Origin: Microbotryomycetes sp. JL201
Taxonomy: Eukaryota > Basidiomycota > Microbotryomycetes
Assembly (NCBI GenBank): GCA_033819885.1
Contig: JAQYUZ010000041.1
Location: forward strand, 62,001 to 126,000
Direction: 5' to 3'
DNA: 64,000 nucleotides
The notes below the pieces were generated by a model. The model was not told the origin of the DNA. It searched no databases and saw only the letters and a program-made list of their open reading frames with translations. Shown piece by piece: positions 35,655 to 50,313 of this stretch; the stretch's first letter is position 1; each line of letters starts with the position of its first letter. The position numbers and the translations under genes are program-made.

Positions 35655-36638
35655 GTTGGCGCACTCAAAGTGTTCTTGTGGATGGCGAAGAGAGGTTGAA
35701 TTATGCTGTGCAACACCAGAAGCTGTGCAGGATCTTTGATCTTCGCTCTTCCGATCGGGTACCGAGAGCTGCAAGATTGACCGAGGGCGGGCTTTAAAAA
35801 GAAATCAGCGCAAATCAGCGGGGAAGGTCCAAGTACTGCATTTCGGGACAAGCCGCAAGCACGTGCAATCTCGTGATGGATAGACAGGATAGTCCGTCGC
35901 CTAGGTCGGCTGGAATGGTTTGACAAATTGTACCTCTTGCAGATCCAGTCCTGAACCGTCGGCCAGCGCGCTTGCAGACGGCAAAGCACGGAGTCGAGAA
36001 CGGAGTGTACAATTACAAATACGATACAGGGACAGCCATTGACTAGGAGTAAGTCTTCAGATCATTCGTCTCGGTCAGTACTGCACCCTGCCGGCCGACA
36101 CGGCCCGTAATCTTTCTGGAATTCTGTTTAGTGCGACGCGTGCGGGAGCTGCGAGCCACCACTCCTAGTCTTTGGCGGTCCACGAAGTTGCACGCCGCCC
36201 ATTCTTTCAAGAGCAGATCGCGGGGCGTTGCCATCCATTGCATGCACACAGATTTCTCAGCGCAAGCTGAACGCGATTGAGTAGCAATCAAGGAACCATG
36301 AAGTACTGTTCGATACACGGATGCAGTGCTATAGTAGGACCGAGCGCCAACGTGCTGCACGTGTGAGCTGCACCGTGTCCCGGTAATGACCTCGTCTTCC
36401 GAATGTTCGCCGCAATTTTGAAATTGCAAAGCACGCGCTCATTAGCTGAGGCAGTGAGGCCTTCTCGTTGTTTGGCTCCACTGAAGAATGATATGCATGC
36501 CGATGAGCTCGGCGGCGTCTCGGAACGCGCTCGCCCTTCTACTCAGCCTTGCAAATTTTTTGCTAGTTTAGTTGATGACGTCGGTAGGAGCGATCGCGAG
36601 GGCCACACGGCGAACAGTGAAATCGGTGCTCGACCACC
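35655..36638. other. Divergent intergenic region with one weak ORF
   Basis: About 980 bp between divergent starts. The longest frame is minus 36043-36429 (128 codons, basic C-terminus), without family resemblance or splice support; I do not call it a gene. Promoters of both flanking genes should lie here. Confidence 0.35.
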
Positions 36639-39600
36639 ATGCCACTGGGACGGAGACGAAAGCGTCCGAGTCCTGTGAACATACTTGGTGGGCCGTCCAC
36701 TGCTCCTGAGAACCAGTCGGCATCCCCGCGAGTACCGACAGCGGCAAGCAACGCGCTAAGGTCGCCTGTCAAAATTACCCGGACCGAGCCGTCTACGCGA
36801 GAAGCGACATTGAACAGCGTGCAGCTCCTGGCGTCGGATGGTGGCCCCCCTCAGGTCAAGTCGGCAGCAGTAGCGCACTCCGCAGCGTCAAGGTCAAGTT
36901 GGCTGCGGCGCGGCCGACTCTTTGGCTCAGCCGAGCGCGCGCATCCAACAGCAGACGGCGCACATTCCTTGGCCGAATCGAGTGTCGACGCCAGGGTCAA
37001 CCCGAGTGCGCCAAGCAGCAGCGGCAGCGGTCATCGAGCACGAGACCGAACCGACATCGGCACCAGTGGCTCGGTCACGATGCCTGGCTTGTTTGGGCGG
37101 CGCCGCAACGCGTCCAGCGCAACACCAGGCAAGCAAAAGGCCGTCGATCCGTCGCCGACGCCTACGCCAAGCAACGTAGCCTCTTTGGCGAGCCCGCCCA
37201 GATCACGCGCAGACACGGGCACGACAAGCATGCGAAGCAGGCACACACAGTCGCCAGACAGCATTGCAACGACTGAAACAAGCCGGTCAAGGCGGTCAAG
37301 CGCGTCCTCGCAGGCAGGCACGCCCCCGACGTCTTGCTCTGAAACTCTGGCGTCACCGCCGAGCGGCACTCGTCAGTCGACCCGTCTGTTGCGATCGCAC
37401 GAGCGTACACCTGCTGACTCGGGAGTCCGGCGTCATGTCACTTGCTTCTCTGTCAACTAGCACTCGACTTGTACCATGGCCCGTCATCGTCGTCATCGCT
37501 TGGAGACCGAGACCGGTCACGTGAGCAACCCAGGACACCTCTCCCTGAGAGCTACACTCATCACCCTGCTTACTTTCACAGCCCATTCGATCTCGAGAAC
37601 TCAGCTGCTGTCCTTGAGCGACTCTGGCAACGCAAATGCCTCCGGGACAGAACTCCACACAGCTTCTTCAAGCACAAGGGGCCCATACACACCGCCGATC
37701 CAGGTCCGGCGCTTAACCAACAACAGCCTCAGCTTACCCAACCTCCCTCGGGCAAGCCCACCTATGCCACCAGCGTCTCTACCCCAACTCGCCCCAGCAG
37801 ACGACCAGACGCAGACCCAAAACCTGACAAATACGCAGCGTCGCATGCGAACACTACCCCGTTTGCTCTCAAACGATGCCTACATGCAGCCAGCGCTCGG
37901 CTCGAGCCGTTTGGAAGGACCCGTGGCCGAAGAAGACGGTGAATCCGAATCTGACACCGAGGAAGCAGACACAGGCGAGAGTCAGGACGACACCGAAGAC
38001 TCTGACCTTGAAGAGTCAACCGAGGACGGACACGCGCTGGAGTCCGAGCAAGAGGCGGTTCGAACCATCAGAAACGCGAGGCTGCACGTGACGCCAGGCG
38101 CCACACCGAGAGACCCAAGTCCGGTGTCGCAGAATGGTCGTGCCGCGCAATCCAGCTGGGTCACGTTTGCGCCTGTCACGCCGACCCCACATCCTGCGAG
38201 AACGGCTAAACCCGCAGATGGATCACAAGCGACAGACTCATACTTTGATATCAGACGGCCGGCGACGACGCCTCGCACGCCAGGCCAGCCACTCATGACG
38301 CCACTGATTCCACAGTCGCTCTCCAATACTGCTCGGGGCAGAAGACCAGTTCACCAAGATGAAGCGACGATCACGCCTGTCACGCCGTCGACCGCGAAAG
38401 GTCAGCCCAGCAGCACTCAACGTGGACTGCAATCGGCACATTATCGTCAACGTAGCCAGAGTGCCCTCGTTCTCACCAGTCCCAGCATCGAAGCCGCTCC
38501 TGCTCCTGCTGCCCAACGGCTGGACCCTATCTGGCAGGCCCCGGATGGACCGCCGACCCCTGGTCCATTTTTTTTGAGGGCCCCAATGACACCAGAAGCA
38601 GGCTTGCAGCAGACGTCTTCTGCTCGTGCGACCCCACCTGCGACTCCTGGTCAAGGTCATCCTCTCGAGCGACGGCGGTCCATGTATGAGCTTCCGACGA
38701 ATCCTCCTGCGTACCACGCGGTGTACTCGCGCTCTGGCCAGCGACAACTCGTCTATCCTCGAGAGGAAGAAGGTCAAGAACCTTTGCCCGATTACACCTG
38801 CGCAATTCATTTTGAGGGTTATCTGCCGCGCAAGATGGAGTTCACGTCCCCGGGTACCCAAGCGAGAGACCGCAGCTGGAGGCGCGTGTACATGGTCTTG
38901 CACGGCACGTCGATCAAGTTCTACAAGTATGATCTCAGAACGCATCCGATCCCTGGCGAAGAAGATTGGTCGAGCTTGACGCTTGATATGGCTGGTTCGG
39001 ACGGGCCTCCTCCCCTACACTTTCATCCAGGTGATTACATGGCTGAAGAAGGATCTCAAACGGCGCACAAATTTCCGACATCTATCGGAGATGCTCGAGC
39101 AAAGGCCAAGAGCAAGATCGTTCAAGCAACTACTTCGTCAGATCATAACGCGCTCATTCGCCACTATTCGCTGCAGAATGCCGAGGTGAGCCCCTAGCCT
39201 GAGAGAGCGTTCACAAAGTTGAGCACGCACTGAAACTCTCGCTGTAGTCTGGTCTGGCTGCTGACTACATCAAGCGAAAGCACGTCGTGCGCGTCAGAGC
39301 GGAAGGAGAACAATTCTTGCTTCAAACCAACGGCGACCGAGGGACAATTGATCTCATTGAGGTACTCCAGGCAGCTACAAACGTGTCTCTCGATCTCGAC
39401 TGCCGCCCTCTGCCCAAGTTCATCACCTTGCCACGACGTCGGCGACGCAGAAGACGCGTTGATCCGAATGCTTCGGCATCAACTGGAGCCGACACTGCCG
39501 CTGCTGCGCCGACATCATCCACTCGTCGCGAGGAAGACCGCATGGGAGACATGCTCGCAGAGGAACAGGTACGACAAATTGCCTTTGCTCCTCGATCAAT

Positions 39601-39685
39601 GTCCCGCGCATCAGCTGACTCCTGGTACCTTTGGCTTTGATAGCAAGCTTACGCTGCCTCGGGGGCGGGCGCTTCCACGGTCTAA
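36639..39685 (+). CDS. PH-domain protein with long disordered N-terminus
   Basis: Five exons: 36639-37404, 37461-37520, 37582-39185, 39248-39568, 39644-39685, giving about 930 residues. The first 640 residues are Ser/Pro/Thr/Arg-rich and disordered, with an acidic run (SESDTEEADTGESQDDTEDS). A PH domain follows: YEGYLPRK-like start (FEGYLPRKMEF), SWRRVYMVLHGTSIKFYKYD, and after the splice ADYIKRKHVVRVRAEGEQFL, ending in the C-terminal helix LIEVLQAATNVSLDLD. A basic stretch, PRRRRRRRR, comes just after. It probably binds phosphoinositides or membranes at the cell cortex. Inside the disordered part, repeats of TPxTP may be phosphosites. The last intron and the short tail QAYAASGAGASTV are less certain; reading through adds a different 26-residue tail. 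Confidence 0.7.
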
Positions 39686-40184
39686 AATGCGCAAGTGCAT
39701 ATGCTTTATATTATCGAGGATATCGGAAGACGCGACACGCGTCGCGTGTTGACCGTATTGACGAGGTTGGGTAGCTTGTTACCGAATTTGACGTTATCCG
39801 CTTTGTAGGTCTTCGTTATTGTTTCTATCGCAACAGTCGTTGTCTCTGTTTTGTTGCAAAAAATACACGCCTTCAAGATTCACGAGCCTCGCAGCGTCAC
39901 AAACTTGCGAACCATCTCGGAGGCAATCCGCACACGAACTGTGTGGAGATTCTCGACTCCCAGAGACCGTCCGATTGGCTCTCATCTACACGTCATTGTA
40001 TATTGGACCCTGGGCGTGCACGCATGCATTCCGTTGCGCTCGCGTAGCTTGTACGACGCAGGCGGAGACACACGACGATCGACCCTCCGTACCCGACAAT
40101 TCCCACTATTGGTTTGACTTGCACGCGCATCTGCTGAGCTAGCAAATACGGCTACGAGACGGCATCGACCTCGAACGGGTCAAC
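39686..40184. promoter_or_regulatory. Intergenic region upstream of SYG1-like gene
   Basis: About 500 bp, tandem orientation. It should hold the 3' UTR of the PH gene and the promoter of the SYG1-like gene. Nothing else recognised. Confidence 0.4.
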
Positions 40185-43100
40185 ATGAAGTTTGGGGCGA
40201 CTTTGAAGCAACACAGAGTCGAAGAATGGAGGACAGGCTATATTAATGTACGTTCATGTGATCGTGCTCCTGTACGATTGGACTGAACGCTTGCAATGAA
40301 CGCAGTACCGGATGCTCAAGAAGCAGATCGCGAGAGCGGCGCAAGAACTCGATGCGATCGATGACGGGCAGGGCGCAGAAGAAGCTAGACTTGGTCCGTC
40401 CAGCGATGTTACTCCAGCACGAAGCCGGGATCCATCCGCAAAAACCTCAAAGGGTACAGCAAGTGGCGAGAACGGAGGGGCTTCCTCTGCTACGGCACGG
40501 AACTCAAGCGGAGAAGATGCCAGGTCTCAGAGCAATGGTGCGCGATCGGTGAAATCCCTTCCGGCAGGACAAGATCGGCCGCGAGCGGCTTCGATGCCGT
40601 CGTGGAAGCCAAAAGGATCAGCGTCAATTCCTGTGCCGAAAGCATCAAGCTCGCTGCGCAAATCTACAGTAATTGATGACCAGGGCATTATAGTGGGCTC
40701 GCCTACCGACTCCGACCTGTCGACAGTTATCCAGCAATCTGCATCGCAGCCGTCTGGCTTCCACTCGACTCGGAGAAACTCGACAGCCTCGACGAAATCA
40801 CAGCACAGTACATCTTCGGCTGGGCTGATCCAACGAATGAGGTCGACGAGGATCAAGTCCGCGACCAACGGCCTGACTGCTGCGGGCGATTTCAATCCTC
40901 GAAAATGGCGCAAGCCCTTTTCCGGGGACATGTCGCTAGAAGAGGTTCACAACCTATGTCCACCGGCGTCGCAACGATTTCTCGACTCTATTGAAGGTGA
41001 ACTGGATCGCGTTGCCAAGTTTTATACCAGTCGAGAAGGTGACGCCGTCAAGCGCTTTGATGAGCTCAGTGCCCAGTGGCAAGAGCTGCAAGATCACAAG
41101 AAAGAGTTTCAGGTTAGTTGGCATCGTATGAGCTCGAGCGATATGAGTCTCTCGGCTCACCTTCGAAGCATAGGCATTTCGAGCCCGAGAGATGCAACCA
41201 CCTCAGGTGCTCAATCCACTATTTCAGCGAATGTCGGCAATCCCAGGCTCGACCCTCGTCCGGAGAACTCTAGCTCACAAAGCTCCTCCGCAACACCAGG
41301 ACACGTTGCCGTACTTACCACGCGAAGCCCAAGGCAAGAGAAATAACCTGGTTCATGGCAGACCCGAGGAGTACACATCTGCCAAGGCAAAGCTTAAACT
41401 CGCAAGCGAGTCCAGTTTTCAGGATTCGTGTATGATGCCGTGTGACTGATCGTTGTGCTTCTAGCTTTCGAGTACTATCGACTGCTCGGCATGCTCAAGT
41501 CATATCGCGTGATGAACCGCACTGGCTTTGCCAAGGCAACCAAGAAATTTGAAAAAGCAACAAAGATCCCATGCTCCGCAGCGCTCAGTGAAAAATTGGA
41601 CAAATCGGCGCTCGTCACGTCCGACAAGCTAGACGAACTTATCAAAGAGACCGAGAATGTCTTTGCCGCTGCATTCGAGCACGGTGATCGTAAGAAAGCG
41701 TGAGTTGTGCTCTGATTTGGACAGCCGAAAAAGACGGAAGATTTGAGCGTGTTCAATTCTAGGCTGGACCGCTTGCGCAACTTCGGTGCTCAAAGATCTC
41801 ACCATTTTACGATGTGGCGTGCAGGCCTCCTGGTTGGCGCCGGAGTCCCATTGCTCATCGAGGGTATTGTTCAGAGTGAGTGCATGTTTCGGGTCCGCAA
41901 TCGGTATGCAGCTGACTTGCCATTTAGGCGCCCGTCAATCAACGCGAACCGCCATCCCATACTGGCAACCTCTTTTACAGCTTTGGGGCAGCTTCTTCTT
42001 GCCCATTCTCTTCTCCCTCTTTTTTTATGTCAACATCCTGTCCTGGAGACGGGCTCGCATTAATTATGTCCTCATATTTGAGCTGGATGTGCGCAACCGG
42101 ATCGACTCGCAACAGTACCTCGAGATTCCAGCTCTCATATTCTTCGTCGCATCTCTATTATTCTGGGCATGTTGGAGCAATTTTTGGCCCGAGTCGATAT
42201 CGCCCTCGTCTTACCCGTTGGCATTCTTCGTGGTGGCAATGATCCTACTCTTGGCTCCTTTGCCTTTGCTGTATCCATCAGCTCGCTGGTGGATGTTCCG
42301 TACCTTTGTGAGTCACTCGCACTCGGACAGCTGCTAGTCACTGACATATTCTGGCAGAGCCGTCTAGCAACTGGCGGTTTGGTGCGAGTCGAGTTCCGCG
42401 ATTTCTTCCTCGGGGATGAGCTGTGAGTGGATAGTAGGATATGTTGAACGTTCGAGCTAATGTTAAAGCTCTAGCAATTCGCTCTACTACACTGTTAGTG
42501 ATACGGAGGTCGAGCAAGACCACGAAGTGACTTTTGCGCTTGACAGATCGTTTGCTTCGGCTTGTTCTGTTGCGCTTACTCGCACGAATGGCCGGATAAC
42601 ACGCAAGATATTTGCAGCGTCAACAAATCTTGGGCGTCACCCGTGCTCGCCGCCTTGCCGGCCGGATGGCGTCTCGGTCAAAGCTTGCGGCGCTATCTCG
42701 ATTCCGATGGTTTGCTGTGAGTGAAACAAATTGGTTCCAAATGAGGTTATGAATAACTCCTCTCTCGTAGCATTCATGCCCTCAATGCAGGCAAATATAC
42801 GGCCTCGATCATCAACTTTTTCTTCTATTATTCATGGTGAGATCACTCGAGACTTGTTCAGATACTGCTGCTGACAGACACGCTCTAGGCGCATCTATGG
42901 ATCCCCCCGCAATTGGCGCATGGGTTTGTGGATTCTCTTCGCAGTCACCAATTCGGTGTACACTGCAACATGGGGTAAGACAACCGTTGCAAGTTATCGA
43001 TGGCTGTCATTTAGTCTTATCGTTTCACAGACATCGTCATGGATTGGTCACTCTTCAGGCGGGGCTCGCGCCACTATCTATTGCGTAACGACCTCGCCTA

Positions 43101-43902
43101 CTTCAAGGACTCTCCCTGGGCATACTGGATCGCCATTGTATTCAACATCATCACACGCTTCTCTTGGGTTGTCTACTTGTCTCCCGACACGTCTTTGGCT
43201 CTGAAAGGCTACATTGTTGCGCTCATCGAAGCCGGACGGCGGCTCGTGTGGAATTCGTTCCGTGTAGAGTCCGAACACATCGGCAACGTCGATGGTTATC
43301 GAGCGACGAGGCAAATCCCTCTGCCTTACGCTTCAGCGACGTCTGCTTCAACCGTCGACGGATCAACTGAAGACTTGCTGCAATCTGACGGCGAGGACGA
43401 AGAGTTTGGTGTCAAGGATGGGACGGAGGGCGCACGTGGATCGGGTCCTGCTGGACCAGCGACGTTGTTTTCCCGCAAGTTGGCGAGGTTCTTTAACGAC
43501 TTGAAGGAGGATCTAGCTCGAGATTTTGCACCTCTTGCCAACATTCATTTGCTTGTTCTGGGTAAGAGTCAAGATGCAGAGAGGAGGGCGCGCGAGAGAA
43601 AAGAGCGAATCAAAAGGAGGAAGAAATTGATTGACGATAGCTCGGAGGAAGAGTACGCGGCAGAAGGGGAAAACGATATTAACGAAGTAGATGAAGAGGT
43701 GGTCCCCGCCGAGGAAGAGCGCGGACAAACACATTCCTCTTCAACGGAACCGGCGCAATTTACTGCGCAAGAGAGCAGAACGAGCAATATTGCGTCAGAC
43801 TCGGAGGACGATTCGGACAAGGATGAAGTGAATGACGGAGCGGTCAAGCATGCTCTCGAAGAGGCCAACAAGATGATGGCTTCTGGCTCAGGTTCTCTAT
43901 GA
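40185..43902 (+). CDS. SYG1: SYG1/XPR1-type phosphate transporter (SPX + EXS)
   Basis: Twelve exons: 40185-40247, 40306-41112, 41174-41405, 41465-41699, 41763-41875, 41928-42307, 42358-42422, 42475-42493 (19 nt), 42547-42716, 42771-42836, 42889-42974, 43031-43902, giving 1035 residues. The SPX domain starts with MKFGATLKQHRVEEWRTGYI, is split by a long Ser-rich insert, and resumes at KLKLATFEYYRLLGMLKSYR and NRTGFAKATKKFEK. Several membrane segments follow, then the EXS domain (WRIYGSPRNWRMGLW; ITRFSWVVYLSP). The tail is acidic and charged. SPX domains bind inositol pyrophosphates; XPR1 relatives export phosphate, so a role in phosphate homeostasis at Golgi or plasma membrane is likely. The intron after KLKLA begins with GC. 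Confidence 0.9.
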
Positions 43903-44037
43903 CAGATGCAATTCATATGTGGGGAGTAGTCTTGCAACGCACATCTTGTATATCTAAATTAGCGCACAAATTCGTCTGAGCAGGCAATCTGCAGATCGTA
44001 TTGCACAAGCATGCATGCGCCAGAGTTGAAGAGACAT

Positions 44038-46149
44038 CTAGAAGCCGTCAATGTCACCGTCCATGTCTGCATCCTCGTCGGCGTCTTCGATCTCCTTGGC
44101 CAACTCTCGTTCGCGCTCTCGCGCCTCGCCTGCCGTTGCTAACTCCTTCGAATGAGCATTGAGCGGGTACCGCATTGCCTGGAATATGTCCATATCAGCA
44201 TGCTGCAGCGGTAACAGCGAGATGTCAAGCGCATCAGCTGACCTTGACGCTCTGGTTGTGGAGGTCCAATAAGAACTTGATTCGGGTGTCAAATGCCAAC
44301 TGGGGCTCGTTAGTGGCGTACACATCGCCAGTCTCCTTCGATTGCATGTAACCCTTTTCGTGATCAATAGTTGCCTCGATGACACCGTCTCGGATCGCCT
44401 TTGCGACAATATACTCTGCGTCCTCTTCAGAGTCCAGGTGAAGTTTTGAGGAGACGTCTGCGAGCGAGATACGCGAATAGGCAAGCGAGATGGTGCGAAG
44501 AGCAGTCTTGATGACATTGTGGCGCAAACGGACAATCAGAGACGAAGTAGCATCACGTTGGAACGTCTCAGCGTGATCTGTCAATGCGGCGTTGAACTTG
44601 GTAATGTCGCCGATCCGGACAGCTAGACACCAGCGTATTCTTCTCAGTCAAGAAACGGGTCGGTCAGAATCCAGGCTGCTTACCCTGGACAATCTCCAAG
44701 TATGGTACAAGCGCCTTTCTGAGCACAGGCTCGCGGAATATCCTTCGTTCCGGGATTTCTCCCATCAAAAGCTCGACGATGATTGACAATTTGTGGGCCG
44801 TCTGCACGAAGCCTGGAGCGACCTTGCCGTCTGGTGCACGGCGTATCGCTTGCTGCAAGTTGGTGTGCGCCTCCGTGTAGTTGAGCTGGATCGCGCGGAT
44901 ACGACCTGACAAAAAGATGCGATTGAGTCTCCGAGCCGAGAATACGCGCCACGGCCCACTCACCGACGTAGTAAAACCACCGTGCTAGCTGAGCATTGCC
45001 GGCGGTGCCCTCGGGGAAAGTTGTTTTGCTAACGAGCCTGTCTGCCTGATCATAGAGGCGATGTTCGAGGTAGTTGCGCAATAAAAGCGGGAGCAGAGTA
45101 GCTTGCAAGTCGTCATCATGTCGCAGAGCGGCGGTCCGCTGGGCAGCAAGCAAGGTCCTGAAGACGCCAATGTCAATTGTGGACCATGCGGTGGGACGGC
45201 GCACCACTTACGTTCGCAAAGGAGCAGTGTCTTCGCCAGCAGCTTCGTGCAGCCTGACCCAATAGAAGTAGACTTTGCTCGACAATTGATCCATCGTGCG
45301 GCGGTTTAGTGCAGACACGAGCGAGATCAGCGAATCACACAACTCCTTCCCCTAACAAAGCTATAATGGTCAGCTCAAGGTCTTGCCATCGACATTGAGC
45401 ACCTTCACACCTTTGCATGCTCGCCCCGGTCGAGCAGCCACAAGACAACGATGAGCGAGACATAGACATCGCCCTCAGGCAACGCCGCCAAGTCCTTCTC
45501 GTCCTCCTTCTTCTTCGATGGTGTCGCAGTTCCAGAGCCAGTCGCAGCGTTAGCAATCTTGGTGAGCGTGTTAGCTGCGGCAGACTGAGCAGCATCGACA
45601 TCCATGGCGGCCGAAGCCGGTGCAGCCGGGTCGCCAAGGTATTTTAAGAGCTCGTTTGTCCGTTCAGAGCCTGAACGGTGTGGTGCAGGGGGTGTCAGTC
45701 TACGAGACTTGCTAGAGAGCTGGCGCGTCTGCGTCCGTCAGACGAAACTCGCAACATACCTTGCGGGTACAGGTTACCGCTCCTGATGACGTGTGCCAAA
45801 GCTGTGGCGTCCTTGCCAACGAGTTTCTTGCGCAATGCAGGCAAGCTGCGTAGCGCGCGCGTCGTGAATCGAGGTTCGAGCAACGTCACGGCCTTGTGCA
45901 GCAACGCCAAATTGTGCTTGATGTCTGCGCAAGCACAAGAGACGTCGTCGTTCAATCAATATTTGTAAGGTGCAGCCGACGGAGGCGACTGCGACTCCAT
46001 GCAGCGGCCGCCCAAGGCAATGACGACGCACTCGTCTCGAGCACTTGCTCGTCGGACAATTCGGGCTCTTTGACATTGTCTGAAACACTTGTGGTGGGTT
46101 TCTGCTGTTCGGCGCTCGTCATGGCGACGTCGGTCTTGTCGACAGACAT
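44038..46149 (-). CDS. RPN3: 26S proteasome regulatory subunit RPN3 (PSMD3)
   Basis: Eight exons: 46032-46149, 45760-45924, 45411-45670, 45212-45351, 44964-45157, 44684-44905, 44243-44622, 44038-44178, giving 539 residues, usual for the family. The PCI module is clear: [15 protein letters not shown], then [20 protein letters not shown] and [20 protein letters not shown]. The C-terminus is the acidic, family-typical [16 protein letters not shown]. An Ala/Ser/Lys-rich insert (residues about 100-145) interrupts the N-terminal part. The subunit is a structural part of the proteasome lid. Its start codon is only 78 bp from that of SWP1 on the other strand. Confidence 0.95.
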
Positions 46150-46227
46150 GGCGCCGCAGCAGTTTGGGCGAAGCAAGACCTTTGGGCTTGACGACCGCGA
46201 TTGGTCTGTCCGTCCCCACCCTCCACA
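46150..46227. promoter_or_regulatory. 78-bp bidirectional promoter between RPN3 and SWP1
   Basis: The two divergent start codons are 78 bp apart, so transcripts must start within this interval or overlap. An ATTGG (CCAAT box, reverse) lies at about 46200-46204. No yeast-type PACE element (GGTGGCAAA) is seen here. Confidence 0.6.
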
Positions 46228-47411
46228 ATGCCTCCACGGCTAGTGCAACTGCTGTCAATCGCAGCGGCATCATCTGCACTGCTGCTGCCCCCCGCAGTCG
46301 CTGCCAAACTGCACGTCAACGACGGCAAGTTCTCGCTGATAGACTCTGTCGGCATCGCCAGTGCAACACTCGAGTATGCCACAACTCGGACATCAATTGT
46401 CCTCAGTCGCTGACTAGCACTTGTCCCCCTAGTTTCAGCTCAGCGCGGCCAGCACACGCGCTTGACCACCGCCAGTTGCAGCCAGGCGACTCGCTGAGGC
46501 TGACATTTGCTGTCACGCAAGGGCATTCAGACGAAACAGGAGAGGGAGCCGCCAAGACGGCGCAACCCCAGCAAGCTGTCGTCCTATGGCAAGCGCAGTC
46601 TCCTCATGAGCGAGGACAGCCAGGCAGGGATCACCAGAGCGTCGTCAAAGTCAGAAAGGGTGGCAAAGCAAAGTGGGAACTAGTGAGTTGAGCCGCTAGG
46701 CAGCAAGCCAGTGCTCGCGATTCCGGTACGTGAAAGCTGAGCGACTCGCCACTACGGCTTTGTCCAGGAAATCGCCAGAGCGCCAGCGGACGTCTTGTCC
46801 ATCTCCAGAGGCCCGATCAGTCTCACTCTTTTGGTTGGGTCGCCTGACGAAGCCGAAGCGGTCCGCGTCGCTCTCGGCACAGTTACGCTACCGTCTTCCC
46901 TGGCGTTGCCTCATCCTTATCCCGCAATCGATAAATTACCCAAATCGTGGGAAGCAGAGCGTTATCTCAAGATGCCTGAGCTTCAACACACATTTCGACC
47001 CCAAGAACGACGCATCTCGCCTGTCATCGCCCTCGGAGGCACGCTGGTTGTGCTCGCGCCATGGATCGTATTTTTTGCCATCGTGCGTCCCCTCTTTAAG
47101 GAAATTCTGTTGACTCTTCTGCCCGCTCATTCCTGTCCATACAGCTCCTCCAACTCGGCTCCCTCGATACCAGCTTGCTCTCTTTGAACATTATCGCGTT
47201 CTTATGTATATTCTGCGTGTTTGAAGGCCTAATCTTCATCTACTGGACGTCACTCAAACTGCTGCCGACACTGCCGTATTTTAGTTTGCTGTCAGTCGTG
47301 ACGGCGGTGACGGGCAGGCGAGCATTGGGCGACTTGCGTGCGCGCAGGCTGGAGGCGCAAAGGACGGCGGCAGACGTTCAGGCGGCTGATAAAGCAGATA
47401 AACATCAATAG
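46228..47411 (+). CDS. SWP1: Oligosaccharyltransferase subunit, ribophorin II/SWP1
   Basis: Four exons: 46228-46373, 46433-46682, 46768-47082, 47145-47411, giving 325 residues. The N-terminus MPPRLVQLLSIAAASSALLL...AVAA is a signal peptide, cleaved probably before KLHVNDGKF. A lumenal beta-rich part follows (FSSARPAHALDHRQLQPGD), then the conserved HTFRPQERRISPVIAL block and three hydrophobic membrane segments (VVLAPWIVFFAI; FLCIFCVFEGLIFIYW; SLLSVVTAVTG). It ends in a charged cytosolic tail. The protein belongs to the ER oligosaccharyltransferase, which attaches N-glycans to nascent proteins. The size is close to yeast Swp1 (286). Confidence 0.85.
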
Positions 47412-48005
47412 TAGACAAAATGAGGAAAAGCTTGAAAATGGGAGGTCCTCTCCCCGTTCAGTCGCGAGCCGACTCGGTTCAAGAGGATGATCTTGGCCGC
47501 TATCACTGTTCGGGTACGACCTTGAGTGTTGCTTATGCTTTAAAAAATGCGGCATGTCTTGTATAAAACATGCGAGAGTTGCGGTGACAGCCGCGGGCTT
47601 TTCTCCTTTCGACCCCTGCACTCGCAACCCGCCTCACCGGTCTCGCTACATTCAACAAAGTTTTTTGCCATCCAGCGACTGCGTTGCGTCCTTGCCCGAC
47701 CGCGCCGTCTACCTGCAACCAGCTCAGTGCGACAACCCTCCGCGTGACACGCCAGCGTCTCGTCTGCTCCACGCCCCTCGCTTACGAACCCCAGAGCAGC
47801 AAGACCTAGTATCATCTTCTTTTCTTGTGCTGCTCCCGCTACCTTGCAGTCGACTCGTGTCTGTATCTCAATCCTCGGCTGCGCTCGGTGACCCTCGACG
47901 AGCGTCCTCTTCGCCTGTGTACAAGGCTGTACTGGCAGCGACCAGCTGTCTTTTAACATCACATCTCTCTCACGTCGAGCACCCTTGCTCGCATCAGGAC
48001 CGACA
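47412..48005. promoter_or_regulatory. Intergenic region upstream of DHH1
   Basis: About 590 bp, tandem orientation, with pyrimidine-rich tracts typical of a strong fungal promoter and leader near 47800-48000. Open frames in all frames look like chance. Confidence 0.4.
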
Positions 48006-50008
<2,003 letters not shown>

Positions 50009-50313
50009 GTGCTTAGAAGAGGAGTTGAATGACAATCGCGCATGCCAGAGGCGGTAGCGAAGAGAGTCGCGCCGTAAAAGTGTGGAGAGTAGCAGTATGA
50101 CGGAAAGAGAAAATGAAATCAGAAAACCCGATAAAGCCTAAAATGATCCGATCTTTGCGATCTTCGCGCGAGAGAGCGCATTGATTTCATAGCAGTAACG
50201 AAGAAGTTGCTTTGCAGCAGAACCAGGCAAATGAAATAGTTGAACGGATGCTACGTAAGCGCGCAAAACGAAAAGAACGACCGGCTGTCACTTGCGGCTC
50301 AACCGAATGGGAT
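50009..50313. other. Convergent 3' region of DHH1 and the securin-like gene
   Basis: About 305 bp; it should hold both 3' UTRs. Nothing else recognised. Confidence 0.4.

Noticed and set aside
36043-36429. 128-codon minus-strand frame between the Zn2Cys6 and PH-domain genes
   Set aside because: No recognisable motif, no splice partner, and it lies in a divergent promoter region.
37476-39197. PH-domain gene starting at the 37476 ATG
   Set aside because: The upstream exons 36639-37404 and 37461-37520 join in frame with proper introns and give a continuous protein; the 37476 ATG lies in another frame of a spliced exon.
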